Positions 7,394 through 15,805 are shown, numbered from the stretch's first letter. The stretch: 35,205 nucleotides of DNA from Streptomyces viridosporus (GCF_002078235.1 NZ_MSGP01000166.1:1-35205); one strand, 5' to 3'. A program made the numbers and translations. Notes: generated by a model not told the origin, from the sequence alone.

Positions 7394-7493
7394 CCGGCGG
7401 TGCCCGAGCACGTCGAGGCCGGCGCCCCGGCGCCGCGCCCCTGCCTGTCATGCCCTTGACATCCCCTTGCATTCCGCACGGAAAGGAAAGGCC

Positions 7494-10226
7494 ATGTCCC
7501 CCCTTCCCCGCAGATCCCTGCTCAAGGCGGCCGCCGCCGGAGCCGCCGCCCAGTCCCTCTGGACGCCGGGAGCGCAGAACGCCGCCGCCGCGCCCCGGGC
7601 CGAAGCCGCCGACGCGGACCCGGTGACCCTGGACTGGCTGGAGGACGGCGGCCTGGGCGCGGCGCCCGGCTCCACCGTCGGCGTGCCCTGGCCCAAGGGC
7701 GCGTACCGGGCGGACCAGACCTTCGCGCTGACCGACGCCGACGGAAAGCCCGTCCCCGTCCAGTCCTGGCCGATCGCCCACTGGCCGGACGGATCCCTCA
7801 AGTGGACCGCGCACGCGGTGAGTTCGGGCTCCGGGAAACTGACCCTGACCGCGGGGACGCCCGCCGCGCCCGAGAAGCGGGTCACCGTCGGCCGGCGCGG
7901 CGGCACCATCGACATATCGACCGGAGTCATCACCGCGAGGATCGCCACGTCCGGCACCACCCTCGTCACGTCGGTCACCCGCGGCTCGACGGAGATCGCC
8001 CGCGACGGCCGGCTCGTCCTGCTGCGCCAGCCCGAGTACGAGGACGGCGACCGGACCACGGTCAGGACCGAGCGGTTCGACGGGACCGTCTCGAAGGTCA
8101 CCGTCGAGCAGGAGGGCCCGGTCCGCGCGGTCGTCCGCATCGACGGCAGGCACCGCAAGGGCGGCCACGGCCTGCTCCCCTTCTCCCTCCGCCTCTACTT
8201 CTACGCGGGCGCCGACTCCTTCCGCATGGTGCACACCATCACCTACGACGGGAAGCAGGAACCCGGGAAGGCGAGCGGCGACTTCGTCCGCGGCCTCGGC
8301 GTCCGCTTCACCGTGCCGATGCGCGACGCGTCCTACGACCGGCACATCCGCATCGGCGGCGAGGGCACCGGGATGCTGCGCGAGGCGGTCAAGGGCATCA
8401 CCGGACTGCGCCGCGACCCGGGAGCCGCCGTGCAGGAGGCCCAGTTCGAGGGGAGGAAGCTGCCCGACCCCGCCACCTGGGACCAGCGGGTCACCACCCG
8501 CCTGCCGTACATCCCCGAGTGGGGCGACTACACCCTCTCCCAGCTCTCCGCCGACGGCTTCACGCTGCGCAAGCGCACCAGGAAGGGCTACGGCTGGATC
8601 GGTGCCGGCGGCGGCCGGCGCGCCTCCGGCTTCGGCTACGTCGGCGGGGTCGGCGGCGGCCTCTCCTTCGGCCTGCGCGACTTCTGGGAGAAGTTCCCCG
8701 CCCAACTCGACGTCCGCGACGCCCACACCGACGCCGCCGAGGTCACCCTCTGGCTCTGGTCGCCCGAGGCCCAGCCCATGGACCTGCGCTTCTACCACGA
8801 CGGCCTGGGCCAGGACACCTTCCCCGAACAGCTCGAGGGCCTCAACATCACCTACGAGGACTACGAGCCCGGGTTCGGCACCCCCTACGGCATCGCACGG
8901 ACCTCCGAACTCCTCTTCTGGGCCAACGCGTCCACCCCGAGCGCGGAGAAGCTCGCCGAACAGGTCGAGGCCGTCCGCGTCCTCCCGCAGCTCGCCGCCC
9001 CGCCGCAACAGCTCATCGGGGCGGGCGTCTTCGGCAAGGGCCTGTTCTCCGAGCCGGACCGCTCCACCCCGGCCAGGGCGAGGATCGAGGACCACCTCGA
9101 CTTCCTCTTCACCTACTACAAGGACCAGGTGGAACAACGCCGCTGGTACGGCTTCTGGGACTACGGCGACATCATGCACACCTACGACACCGTCCGGCAC
9201 CAGTGGCGCTACGACGTCGGCGGCTACGCCTGGGACAACTCCGAGCTCTCACCGGACCTCTGGCTCTGGTACGCGTACCTCAGGAGCGGACGCGCCGACA
9301 TCTTCCGGTTCGCCGAGGCGATGACCCGCCACACCGGCGAGGTCGACGTCTACCACCTGGGCAAGTGGGCCGGCCTCGGCACCCGGCACGGCGTCCAGCA
9401 CTTCGCCGACAGCGCCAAGCAGCAGCGCATCGCCAACACCACCTACCGGCGCCACTACTACTTCCTCACCGCCGACGAACGCGTCGGCGACCTCATGCAC
9501 GCGAACGTCGACTCCGACGAGACCTTCCTCGCCCTGGACCCCCTGCGCAAGATCCGCACCGAGCCCTACACACCCGACCGCAACGCCCTGTCCATCGGCT
9601 TCGGCACCGACTGGAGCGGCCTGGTCTCGGCCTGGCTCACCGAGTGGGAGCGCAGGGGGCCCAAGTGGGAGAAGGCACGGGCCCGCGTGCTGTCCACCAT
9701 GGAGACCATCGCCGCCCAGCCCAACGGCTTCGTCCAGGGCAGCGGCCTGTACGACCTGGACACCGGGAGGTTCGCCGTCGCCGACACCCCGAAGGTCGAG
9801 GTCTCCCACCTGTCGGCCGTCTTCGGCCTGAACGAGCTGTGCGCGGAACTCATCGACCTGGTCGACATGCCGGAGTTCGAGGAGGCGTACTACGACTACT
9901 GCCGCTACTTCAACGCGAGCAAGGCCGAACAGGCGGCACGCTACGGCTCGGACTTCGGGAACCTGATCCTCTTCCAGGGACACTCCCGCCTCGACGCCTA
10001 CGCCGCCGTCCGGACCGGCGACGACGAGCTCGCCGAACGGGCCTGGCGGAAGTTCTACGACTCCGACGGCTACAAGGAGTCGGCGCCCTGGAGGACGGAG
10101 GCGGTGAGCGGCCCGACGGCGCTGGTGGCGGGCCGTGAGGCCCCCTGGGTCTCCACCAACGACACCGCGCTCTACGGTCTGGCCGCCATCGAGAACCTGG
10201 CGCTGCTGGGGGACCGGATGCCGTGA
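7494..10226 (+). CDS. Tat-exported PL26-like exo-rhamnogalacturonan lyase candidate
   Basis: A 910-residue secreted protein. The Tat signal has Arg6-Arg7 in PRRSLLKAA, an Ala-rich hydrophobic core, and a likely cleavage site within residues 30-42. The mature N-terminus (about 45-130) contains the PVQSWPIAHWPDGSLKW pattern typical of the RIFT-barrel domain of PcRGLX-like proteins. A beta-sandwich region (about 130-480) and a long alpha/alpha-toroid-like region (about 500-905, with WYGFWDYGDIMHTYD and AWDNSELSPDLWLWYAYLRSG) follow. This three-part plan is that of Penicillium exo-rhamnogalacturonan lyase (polysaccharide lyase family 26), which trims unsaturated disaccharide from rhamnogalacturonan I. 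Start 7494 has AAAGGAAAG upstream. A perfect TTGACA at 7456-7461 lacks a good -10, so expression may be from the transporter operon. Substrate remains inferred. Confidence 0.75.
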   Translation: MSPLPRRSLLKAAAAGAAAQSLWTPGAQNAAAAPRAEAADADPVTLDWLEDGGLGAAPGSTVGVPWPKGAYRADQTFALTDADGKPVPVQSWPIAHWPDGSLKWTAHAVSSGSGKLTLTAGTPAAPEKRVTVGRRGGTIDISTGVITARIATSGTTLVTSVTRGSTEIARDGRLVLLRQPEYEDGDRTTVRTERFDGTVSKVTVEQEGPVRAVVRIDGRHRKGGHGLLPFSLRLYFYAGADSFRMVHTITYDGKQEPGKASGDFVRGLGVRFTVPMRDASYDRHIRIGGEGTGMLREAVKGITGLRRDPGAAVQEAQFEGRKLPDPATWDQRVTTRLPYIPEWGDYTLSQLSADGFTLRKRTRKGYGWIGAGGGRRASGFGYVGGVGGGLSFGLRDFWEKFPAQLDVRDAHTDAAEVTLWLWSPEAQPMDLRFYHDGLGQDTFPEQLEGLNITYEDYEPGFGTPYGIARTSELLFWANASTPSAEKLAEQVEAVRVLPQLAAPPQQLIGAGVFGKGLFSEPDRSTPARARIEDHLDFLFTYYKDQVEQRRWYGFWDYGDIMHTYDTVRHQWRYDVGGYAWDNSELSPDLWLWYAYLRSGRADIFRFAEAMTRHTGEVDVYHLGKWAGLGTRHGVQHFADSAKQQRIANTTYRRHYYFLTADERVGDLMHANVDSDETFLALDPLRKIRTEPYTPDRNALSIGFGTDWSGLVSAWLTEWERRGPKWEKARARVLSTMETIAAQPNGFVQGSGLYDLDTGRFAVADTPKVEVSHLSAVFGLNELCAELIDLVDMPEFEEAYYDYCRYFNASKAEQAARYGSDFGNLILFQGHSRLDAYAAVRTGDDELAERAWRKFYDSDGYKESAPWRTEAVSGPTALVAGREAPWVSTNDTALYGLAAIENLALLGDRMP

Positions 10227-10262
10227 CGGCACGTTCCGGGCGCGGGCGGGCACACTCCGTCC

Positions 10263-10712
10263 ATGGACTGGAACCACTACCGATTCCGCAGTCTGTGGAC
10301 CCTGCCCGCGCCCGCACCGGTGGTCTACCGGACCCTGGAACGGATCGAGGACTACCCCCTGTGGTGGCCCCAGGTGCGGGAGATCAACCGGCTCGACGAC
10401 ACCAGCGGGATCGTCCGGATCCGCTCCCTGCTGCCCTTCGACCTGAGGGCGACCCTGCGCGAGGGGCGGCGCGACGAGGAGACCGGGATCCTGGAGGCGG
10501 GCCTGTCCGGGGACATCGACGGCTGGGCCCGCTGGACCGTCACCCGGCTGGGGCCCGGCCGCAGCCTCACCCACTACGAACAGGAGGTGGACGTCCGCAA
10601 ACCGCTGCTGCGGCGGCTCGCCGTGCCCGGACGGCCCGTCTTCCGCGTCAACCACGCGCTGATGATGCGGGCCGGGCGGCGCGGGCTGGCCGCCCACCTG
10701 CGAGCGGTTTGA
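10263..10712 (+). CDS. SRPBCC (START/polyketide-cyclase-like) family protein
   Basis: A 149-residue protein with the helix-grip fold pattern. An N-terminal strand is followed by a helix in the segment PAPVVYRTLERIEDYPLWWPQVREI, then alternating strands and a long C-terminal helix with HALMMRAGRRGLAAHL. Members bind hydrophobic ligands in a cavity and include cyclases, lipid carriers and regulators, so the ligand cannot be stated. It starts 36 bases after the lyase-like gene. No proper ribosome binding site lies before the ATG; CACACT at 10251-10256 is placed where a -10 for a leaderless message would be, but it lacks the expected initial T. Its stop codon overlaps the -35 of the following tRNA promoter. 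Confidence 0.85.
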   Translation: MDWNHYRFRSLWTLPAPAPVVYRTLERIEDYPLWWPQVREINRLDDTSGIVRIRSLLPFDLRATLREGRRDEETGILEAGLSGDIDGWARWTVTRLGPGRSLTHYEQEVDVRKPLLRRLAVPGRPVFRVNHALMMRAGRRGLAAHLRAV

Positions 10713-10738
10713 TGGAAGCCCGCCCGGACCTGTATTGT
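10709..10738 (+). promoter_or_regulatory. Promoter of tRNA-Val copy 2
   Basis: TTGATG at 10709-10714 and TATTGT at 10733-10738, separated by 18 bases, form a good vegetative-type promoter. The -10 ends 13 bases before the mature tRNA. The -35 overlaps the TGA stop (10710-10712) of the preceding gene. Confidence 0.7.
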
Positions 10739-10748
10739 TCAGTGCGTT

Positions 10749-10825
10749 CCCGGGCGATTAGCTCAGTGGGAGAGCGCTTCGTTCACACCGAAGAGGTCAC
10801 TGGTTCGAACCCAGTATCGCCCACC
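10749..10825 (+). repeat. 77-bp direct repeat, copy 2 (contains tRNA-Val)
   Basis: Identical to 3094-3170 and offset from it by 7655 bases. The flanks and terminator hairpins of the two copies differ. Confidence 0.9.
10752..10823 (+). tRNA. tRNA-Val (anticodon CAC), second copy
   Basis: The same 72-base cloverleaf as at 3097-3168, with anticodon CAC at 10784-10786. Here the bases after the discriminator A happen to read CCA. It has its own promoter and a different terminator hairpin, so both copies look independently expressed. Confidence 0.97.
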
Positions 10826-10829
10826 ATGT

Positions 10830-10874
10830 CGATGGCGGCTCGTACCTGCGAAAACGCAGGCCGAGCCGCCATCG
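10830..10874 (+). terminator. Terminator hairpin after tRNA-Val copy 2
   Basis: The outer stem pairs 10830-10842 with 10862-10874 (13 bases). An inner stem CCTGCG/CGCAGG (10845-10850/10855-10860) with an AAAA loop stacks on it across a small internal loop. It may also serve the convergent exonuclease gene, which ends at 10941. Confidence 0.8.
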
Positions 10875-10940
10875 TCCATTCTGCGCGGCTTCGCCGCCAC
10901 ACCCCTTTCCCCTGCGCGCCGTCGGCGCCGGCTCGACGGC

Positions 10941-11666
10941 TCACGCCGCCGCCGGCAGATCCGGACGCAGCGGCCAGGCCGGGTCGACCGCCTCCTCCGT
11001 GCCGCTGCTCGCGAACCACGCCTGCAGCCCCCTGGCCTGCGCCGCGTGCCACACCGCCTGCAGGGTGTGCAGCTCACCGGGGGACAGCCGCTCCAGCCGC
11101 GAGGCGAAGCGCCGCCCGACCGCCCGGGTGACCTCCAGCGCGGCCACCGCGTCCGCCGCCGCGTCGTGCGCCCCCTCCAGGGGGACGCCGTAGTGCGCGC
11201 ACAGGTCGGTCAGGGTGCGGCGGCCCTTGCGGTAGCGGTCCAGGTGCTTGTCGAGCACCCGCGGATCCAGCACCAGCAGCGGCACCCGTTCGAACCAGCG
11301 GCTCAGCGACGAGGCGCGGTGGCGGCGCAACTCCCGGTCCAGCAGGGTGAGGTCGAACGGCGCGTTCATCACCACCAGCGGACGGCCCACCCGGGCCTGC
11401 TCCGCCAGCGCCTGGGCCACCTCGTACATCACCGGCGCCGGCCAGCGGCCGTTGCGCTGCAGGTGCTCCTGGGTCAGCCCGTGCACCTCGGTCGCCGCGG
11501 CGGGCACCGGCACCCCCGGGTTCACCAGCCAGTTGGTCACCCGGGGCCGGGTCCCCGGAGCGTCCTGGACGACGAGAGCGGCCGACACGATCCGGTCGGC
11601 CTCGACGTCCACACCCGTCGTCTCCGTGTCGAAAGCGGCCAGCGGCCCCTCGTACCAGCTCGTCAT
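10941..11666 (-). CDS. DEDDh-type 3'-5' exonuclease (DnaQ-like)
   Basis: A 241-residue exonuclease of the DnaQ/RNase T fold. The Exo I motif FDTETTG supplies Asp13 and Glu15. Exo II is visible in VMNAPFDLTLLDREL, with the catalytic Asp after Phe. Exo III reads HDAAADA, placing His five residues before Asp, which defines the DEDDh subgroup. These residues bind two metal ions for removal of nucleotides from 3' ends. The length is that of a stand-alone enzyme with a C-terminal helical extension, not a polymerase III epsilon with a clamp motif. The ATG at 11666 is chosen because the catalytic motif follows at once and a purine-rich GAGGGG lies upstream; 45 residues further upstream are not family-like. 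It diverges from the DUF4365-like gene across 167 bases. Confidence 0.9.
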   Translation of the reverse strand: MTSWYEGPLAAFDTETTGVDVEADRIVSAALVVQDAPGTRPRVTNWLVNPGVPVPAAATEVHGLTQEHLQRNGRWPAPVMYEVAQALAEQARVGRPLVVMNAPFDLTLLDRELRRHRASSLSRWFERVPLLVLDPRVLDKHLDRYRKGRRTLTDLCAHYGVPLEGAHDAAADAVAALEVTRAVGRRFASRLERLSPGELHTLQAVWHAAQARGLQAWFASSGTEEAVDPAWPLRPDLPAAA

Positions 11667-11833
11667 ACTCAACAACCCCTCGTCCACCTCCGGCAGTTGA
11701 CGCCCCGTCCACTGCCCGATCCGGTGATACCCGGGCTGTTTGCGCCGTACGCCGGAAGGAGACAACAGGAGTACGGGTCTTCGCAGTTCACAGACCCGCA
11801 ACGAGGCTCGACTGTTCTGGAAGGCTGTTGGTC

Positions 11834-12400
11834 ATGGCCATCGCGCAGCCCGAACGGGGCGGGCTGCTGCCCGAGCGCACACCACCCACTCGCGGCACTC
11901 TCGCCACCACCGCCTGCATGGAGACCCTGCAGGTCGGCTACCTGCACGCCGTCGCGGCCGCCGCGGGCTGCTCGCTGTCCCAGCCCTTTCCGGACAACGG
12001 CATCGACTGGCACGTCAGTCACAGCGCCCCCGGGCACACGGTCGACGACGAGGTCACCATCAAGGTGCAGCTCAAGGCGACCTACCAGGTCGCACCCGGC
12101 CCGCCCGGCCGCGCCTTCTCCTTCACGCTCGACAACGCGCACCTGGCGAAGCTCGCCCGCACCCCGGTCTCGGTGCACAAGATCCTCGTCGTCATGCTCG
12201 TCCCGCGCGCGCAGGACGACTGGCTGCGGGCCGGTCACGACCGGCTCGACCTGCGGCACTGCTGCTACTGGGCCAACCTCGCCGGACACCCGGTCACCGG
12301 CCGGCACCGCACCACCGTGCGGATCCCCACCTCACACATCTTCGACGACCGGGCGCTGTGCGAGATCATGACGCGGGTCGGGACGGGAGGAAAACCGTGA
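11834..12400 (+). CDS. DUF4365-like protein, possible PD-(D/E)XK nuclease fold
   Basis: A 188-residue protein resembling DUF4365 members. After an N-terminal helix (about 28-46), the segment NGIDWHV supplies Asp58. A later strand reads TIKVQLKAT with Gln79 and Lys81, the spacing of the D...(E/Q)xK active site of PD-(D/E)XK nucleases. The C-terminal half includes VSVHKILVVMLVP and YWANLAGHP, strands and turns seen in such proteins. Whether it cuts nucleic acid is untested. I chose ATG 11834, with GGAAGG nine bases upstream, over the TTG two codons earlier. Its stop overlaps the next gene's GTG start, so the two are coupled and probably work together. It is divergent from a DnaQ-like exonuclease, giving a nucleic-acid-themed neighbourhood. 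Confidence 0.7.
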   Translation: MAIAQPERGGLLPERTPPTRGTLATTACMETLQVGYLHAVAAAAGCSLSQPFPDNGIDWHVSHSAPGHTVDDEVTIKVQLKATYQVAPGPPGRAFSFTLDNAHLAKLARTPVSVHKILVVMLVPRAQDDWLRAGHDRLDLRHCCYWANLAGHPVTGRHRTTVRIPTSHIFDDRALCEIMTRVGTGGKP

Positions 12401-13665
12401 CGCACCGCCCGACCGGAGAACCCCCGCGGCCCGTCCGCCCGCACCCCGCCGACGCCGGCCGGCCTCCCGGGCCCGCCGAGACCGACCCGGCCGTGCTCGC
12501 CGCCCTCCTGCAGCGGCACGGCTGGCAGCGGCGCGGCGGCCCCGCCGGACGCTACGGCCGCTGGACCCCGCCGGGACCGGGCGGCGGCACGAGCCTGCTG
12601 GTGCCGGAGAGCCGCGCCTTCCCCGACAGCGAGGACCTGCTCGCCGAGGCCCTGCAGGCGCTGTCCCGCAGCACCGCGCCCTGCGCCCGCGAGGTCCTGC
12701 TCGCCCTCGCCGTGCCCAGCGACGAGATCCGCTGGTGGCGCGACGTACCGGCCGGCCCCGGCGACGCCACGGCCTGGACCTCGGGGGAGCAGCTGCGCTC
12801 CGCCGCCCGCCGGACGCTGCTCGCCGCCGCGCTCGCCACCCGCGCGCGGGCCGGTTTCCACGGCGCCCGGCACCGGCGCCCGGCCACCGCGGTACTGGAC
12901 ACCGTGCTGGTCGGGCCGGTGCAGGACGGGCGCCGGCTGACCGCGTTCGCCCCCGTCACCACCGGCCGCCCCCTCGCCGTGAGCCTCCACCAGGCCCTGT
13001 GCGCGACCCGCGAGGCCGTCGACTACCGCCGGGCCGCCGGCGGCATGGACGCCTTCGACACCGCCGTCGAGGCGGGCGTCAGCCAGGAGCTCACCGAGGC
13101 CCTGGTCGACCTGGTCCGGGGCACGGAGGGCGCCCGGATCTCCGTGGCGTGGGCCCCGGCGGCCGGTGTCCCCGAGGGGTGCGCGGCCCGTGCCGAACCC
13201 GTCGAGTTCTCCCCCGGGGACCTGCCCGTCCTGCGCGAGGCCGGCGTCCGCTACCGGCGCGCGGAGCCCGCCGTGCCGGTGCGGATCACCGGCACGGTGG
13301 TGCGGATGCGCAGGTCCGGGCCGCGCGGCGAGGGCACCGTACGCCTGCGGGTACTCGCCGGGGCCGAGGTCGGTCACGTCCGGATCACGCTCGGTGAGGA
13401 GGACTACCGCATCGCCGGACACGCCCACCTGGTCGGGCTGCCGGTGCGGGTGCGCGGGCGCCTGGAGAGCCGGGGCGGCTTCCGCCGGGTGACCGGGGCC
13501 GGCGAGGTCGCGCCGGTGCAGGTCGACGAGGCCGAGCGGGACCGGCTGATGAAGGCGATCCAGGAGAACGCCGAGACCGCGGCCTTCTTCGGCGAGGCCT
13601 GTGGACCCGGCGACGAGGTCTGCGGACCGGACGGCGAGGTCTGCGGACCGGACTGCGGGGAATGA
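12397..13665 (+). CDS. Unrecognised 422-residue protein with Cys-rich C-terminal repeats
   Basis: I do not recognise this family. The N-terminal part (about 28-80) reads like a small alpha/beta module (LAALLQRHGW, then a Tyr/Trp strand). The middle (about 85-290) is mostly helical. Residues about 300-375 alternate strands (VRITGTVVRM, VRLRVL, GLPVRVRGRLES), which is compatible with an OB-fold-like barrel. The last 25 residues hold CGP units repeated about every eight residues, with four cysteines and several acidic residues. GTG 12397 overlaps the upstream TGA (GTGA), with GGGAGG seven bases before it, so it is coupled to the DUF4365-like gene. An OB-like part beside a possible nuclease suggests nucleic-acid binding, but that is inference. 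Confidence 0.75.
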   Translation: MTHRPTGEPPRPVRPHPADAGRPPGPAETDPAVLAALLQRHGWQRRGGPAGRYGRWTPPGPGGGTSLLVPESRAFPDSEDLLAEALQALSRSTAPCAREVLLALAVPSDEIRWWRDVPAGPGDATAWTSGEQLRSAARRTLLAAALATRARAGFHGARHRRPATAVLDTVLVGPVQDGRRLTAFAPVTTGRPLAVSLHQALCATREAVDYRRAAGGMDAFDTAVEAGVSQELTEALVDLVRGTEGARISVAWAPAAGVPEGCAARAEPVEFSPGDLPVLREAGVRYRRAEPAVPVRITGTVVRMRRSGPRGEGTVRLRVLAGAEVGHVRITLGEEDYRIAGHAHLVGLPVRVRGRLESRGGFRRVTGAGEVAPVQVDEAERDRLMKAIQENAETAAFFGEACGPGDEVCGPDGEVCGPDCGE

Positions 13666-13691
13666 TTTCGCGCCGGGTGGGCCGGGGTCGG

Positions 13692-13697
13692 TACGAT
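13692..13697 (+). promoter_or_regulatory. Candidate -10 element for thrS
   Basis: TACGAT fits the TANNNT consensus and would start transcription near 13704, leaving a leader of about 55 bases. No strong -35 is seen. The leader is too short for a T-box element, and I see no T-box core sequence. Confidence 0.4.
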
Positions 13698-13758
13698 CGG
13701 GACCTGTGCGTGCGCTCCGGTATGGCGCCGCAGCCCCACCTTCAGTCAGGAGAGACCG

Positions 13759-15735
13759 GTGTCAGACGTCCGTGTGATCATCCAACGCGATTCCGAGCGG
13801 GAAGAACGCGTGGTGACGACGGGCACCACGGCCGCCGAGCTCTTCGCCGGCGAGCGCTCGGTCATCGCCGCGCGCGTGGCCGGCGAGCTCAGGGACCTCT
13901 CCTACGAGCTCCAGGACGGTGAGACCGTCGAGGGCGTGGAGATCTCCTCCGAGGACGGCCTGAACATCCTGCGCCACTCCACCGCGCACGTCATGGCCCA
14001 GGCCGTGCAGGAGCTGTTCCCCGAGGCCAAGCTGGGCATCGGCCCGCCGGTGAAGGACGGCTTCTACTACGACTTCGACGTGGACAAGCCCTTCCACCCC
14101 GATGACCTCAAGGCCATCGAGAAGAAGATGCAGGAGATCCAGAAGCGCGGCCAGCGCTTCTCCCGCCGCGTCGTCACCGACGACGAGGCCCGCGAGGAGC
14201 TCGCCGACGAGCCGTACAAGCTGGAGCTGATCGGCCTGAAGGGCGCGGCGTCGCACGACGACGGCGCGGACGTCGAGGTCGGCGCCGGCGAGCTGACGAT
14301 CTACGACAACCTGGACGCCAAGACCGGCGAGCTGTGCTGGAAGGACCTCTGCCGCGGTCCCCACCTGCCCACCACCCGCAACATCCCGGCGTTCAAGCTG
14401 ATGCGCAACGCGGGCGCCTACTGGCGCGGCAGCGAGAAGAACCCGATGCTCCAGCGCATCTACGGCACCGCCTGGCCCTCCAAGGAGGAGCTGAAGGCGC
14501 ACCTGGAGTTCCTCGCCGAGGCCGAGAAGCGCGACCACCGCAAGCTCGGCCACGAGCTGGACCTGTTCTCCATCCCGGAGCAGATCGGCTCCGGCCTCGC
14601 CGTCTTCCACCCCAAGGGCGGCATCGTCCGCCGGGTCATGGAGGACTACTCGCGGCGCCGCCACGAGGAGGAGGGCTACGAGTTCGTCTACACCCCGCAC
14701 GCGACGAAGGGGAAGCTCTTCGAGACCTCGGGCCACCTGGACTGGTACGCCGACGGCATGTACCCGCCCATGCAGCTCGACGAGGGCGTGGACTACTACC
14801 TCAAGCCCATGAACTGCCCGATGCACAACCTGATCTTCGACGCGCGCGGCCGCTCCTACCGCGAACTGCCGCTGCGCCTGTTCGAGTTCGGGACCGTGTA
14901 CCGGTACGAGAAGTCGGGCGTCGTGCACGGCCTGACCCGCGCCCGCGGCTTCACCCAGGACGACGCGCACATCTACTGCACCCGCGAGCAGATGTCCGAG
15001 GAGCTCGACAAGACCCTCACCTTCGTCCTGAACCTGCTGCGCGACTACGGCCTGACCGACTTCTACCTGGAACTGTCCACCAAGGACCCGGAGAAGTTCG
15101 TCGGCACCGACGAGGCCTGGGAGGAGGCCACCGAGACGCTGCGCCAGGTCGCCGAGAAGCAGGGCCTGCCGCTGGTCCCGGACCCGGGCGGCGCCGCCTT
15201 CTACGGGCCGAAGATCTCCGTGCAGGCCAAGGACGCCATCGGCCGCACCTGGCAGATGTCGACGATCCAGCTCGACTTCAACCTGCCGGAGCGCTTCGAC
15301 CTGGAGTACACCGCCGCGGACGGCTCCAAGACCCGCCCGGTCATGATCCACCGCGCGCTGTTCGGCTCCATCGAGCGGTTCTTCGCCGTACTGCTCGAGC
15401 ACTACGCGGGCGCCTTCCCGGCCTGGCTCGCCCCGGTGCAGGCGGTCGGCATCCCGATCGGCGACGCGCACGTCGAGCACCTGGAGAAGTTCGCGGAGGC
15501 GGCCCGCAAGCAGGGGCTGCGGGTCGAGGTCGACTCCTCCTCGGACCGGATGCAGAAGAAGATCAGGAACGCCCAGAAGCAGAAGGTGCCGTTCATGGTC
15601 ATCGCGGGCGACGAGGACATGACGAACGGTGCGGTCTCCTTCCGCTACCGCGACGGCTCGCAGGAGAACGGCATCCCCGTCGACGAGGCCATCGCGAAGA
15701 TCGTGAAGGTCGTCGAGGAGCGGGCGCAGGTCTGA
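13759..15735 (+). CDS. thrS: Threonyl-tRNA synthetase
   Basis: A 658-residue cytoplasmic class II synthetase that charges tRNA-Thr. It has the full bacterial architecture: a TGS domain (about 1-62), an editing domain with His73/His77 (HSTAH) and Cys198/His202 (CRGPH), the catalytic core, and a C-terminal anticodon-binding domain (about 555-655). In the core, the zinc ligands are visible as the Cys in PMNCPMH, the His in DDAHIYC, and the His in [11 protein letters not shown], where the class II motif 3 Arg also follows. The editing site removes mischarged serine. The GTG start at 13759 has AGGAGAG upstream and yields the conserved N-terminus. The gene has its own promoter candidate and is closed by a hairpin, so it appears monocistronic. 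Function is certain. Confidence 0.98.
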   Translation: MSDVRVIIQRDSEREERVVTTGTTAAELFAGERSVIAARVAGELRDLSYELQDGETVEGVEISSEDGLNILRHSTAHVMAQAVQELFPEAKLGIGPPVKDGFYYDFDVDKPFHPDDLKAIEKKMQEIQKRGQRFSRRVVTDDEAREELADEPYKLELIGLKGAASHDDGADVEVGAGELTIYDNLDAKTGELCWKDLCRGPHLPTTRNIPAFKLMRNAGAYWRGSEKNPMLQRIYGTAWPSKEELKAHLEFLAEAEKRDHRKLGHELDLFSIPEQIGSGLAVFHPKGGIVRRVMEDYSRRRHEEEGYEFVYTPHATKGKLFETSGHLDWYADGMYPPMQLDEGVDYYLKPMNCPMHNLIFDARGRSYRELPLRLFEFGTVYRYEKSGVVHGLTRARGFTQDDAHIYCTREQMSEELDKTLTFVLNLLRDYGLTDFYLELSTKDPEKFVGTDEAWEEATETLRQVAEKQGLPLVPDPGGAAFYGPKISVQAKDAIGRTWQMSTIQLDFNLPERFDLEYTAADGSKTRPVMIHRALFGSIERFFAVLLEHYAGAFPAWLAPVQAVGIPIGDAHVEHLEKFAEAARKQGLRVEVDSSSDRMQKKIRNAQKQKVPFMVIAGDEDMTNGAVSFRYRDGSQENGIPVDEAIAKIVKVVEERAQV

Positions 15736-15753
15736 CCGCACGGATGAGGTCCG

Positions 15754-15782
15754 GGCCCCCGGGAGCGACCCCGGGGGCCTTT
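15754..15782 (+). terminator. Terminator after thrS
   Basis: Arms 15754-15763 and 15770-15779 pair perfectly over ten bases with a six-base loop, followed by TTT (15780-15782). The start of the next gene lies only 36 bases further on. Confidence 0.85.
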
Positions 15783-15805
15783 GCCCCACCACCTGGACGA
15801 CGCCA

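Noticed and set aside
7456..7461. Independent promoter for the lyase-like gene from a perfect TTGACA
   Set aside because: No TANNNT-like -10 occurs at 16-19 bases downstream, so the hexamer alone is not convincing.
7802..10138. Long plus-strand frame (778 codons) inside the lyase-like gene
   Set aside because: Arg/Pro/His-rich out-of-frame translation of a real gene with an excellent signal peptide and domains in the other frame.
3097..10823. tRNA-flanked integrative element with att sites
   Set aside because: No integrase, excisionase, relaxase or partial tRNA copy was found; both tRNA genes are complete and separately expressed. Only a weaker duplication or insertion hypothesis is kept.
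12397..13665. Toxin-antitoxin pair with the DUF4365-like gene
   Set aside because: Both proteins are too long, the second is not antitoxin-like, and nothing resembles a known toxin fold; only co-translation supports a link.
13666..13758. T-box riboswitch upstream of thrS
   Set aside because: The interval is only 93 bases, lacks the conserved T-box core, and no specifier stem is evident.
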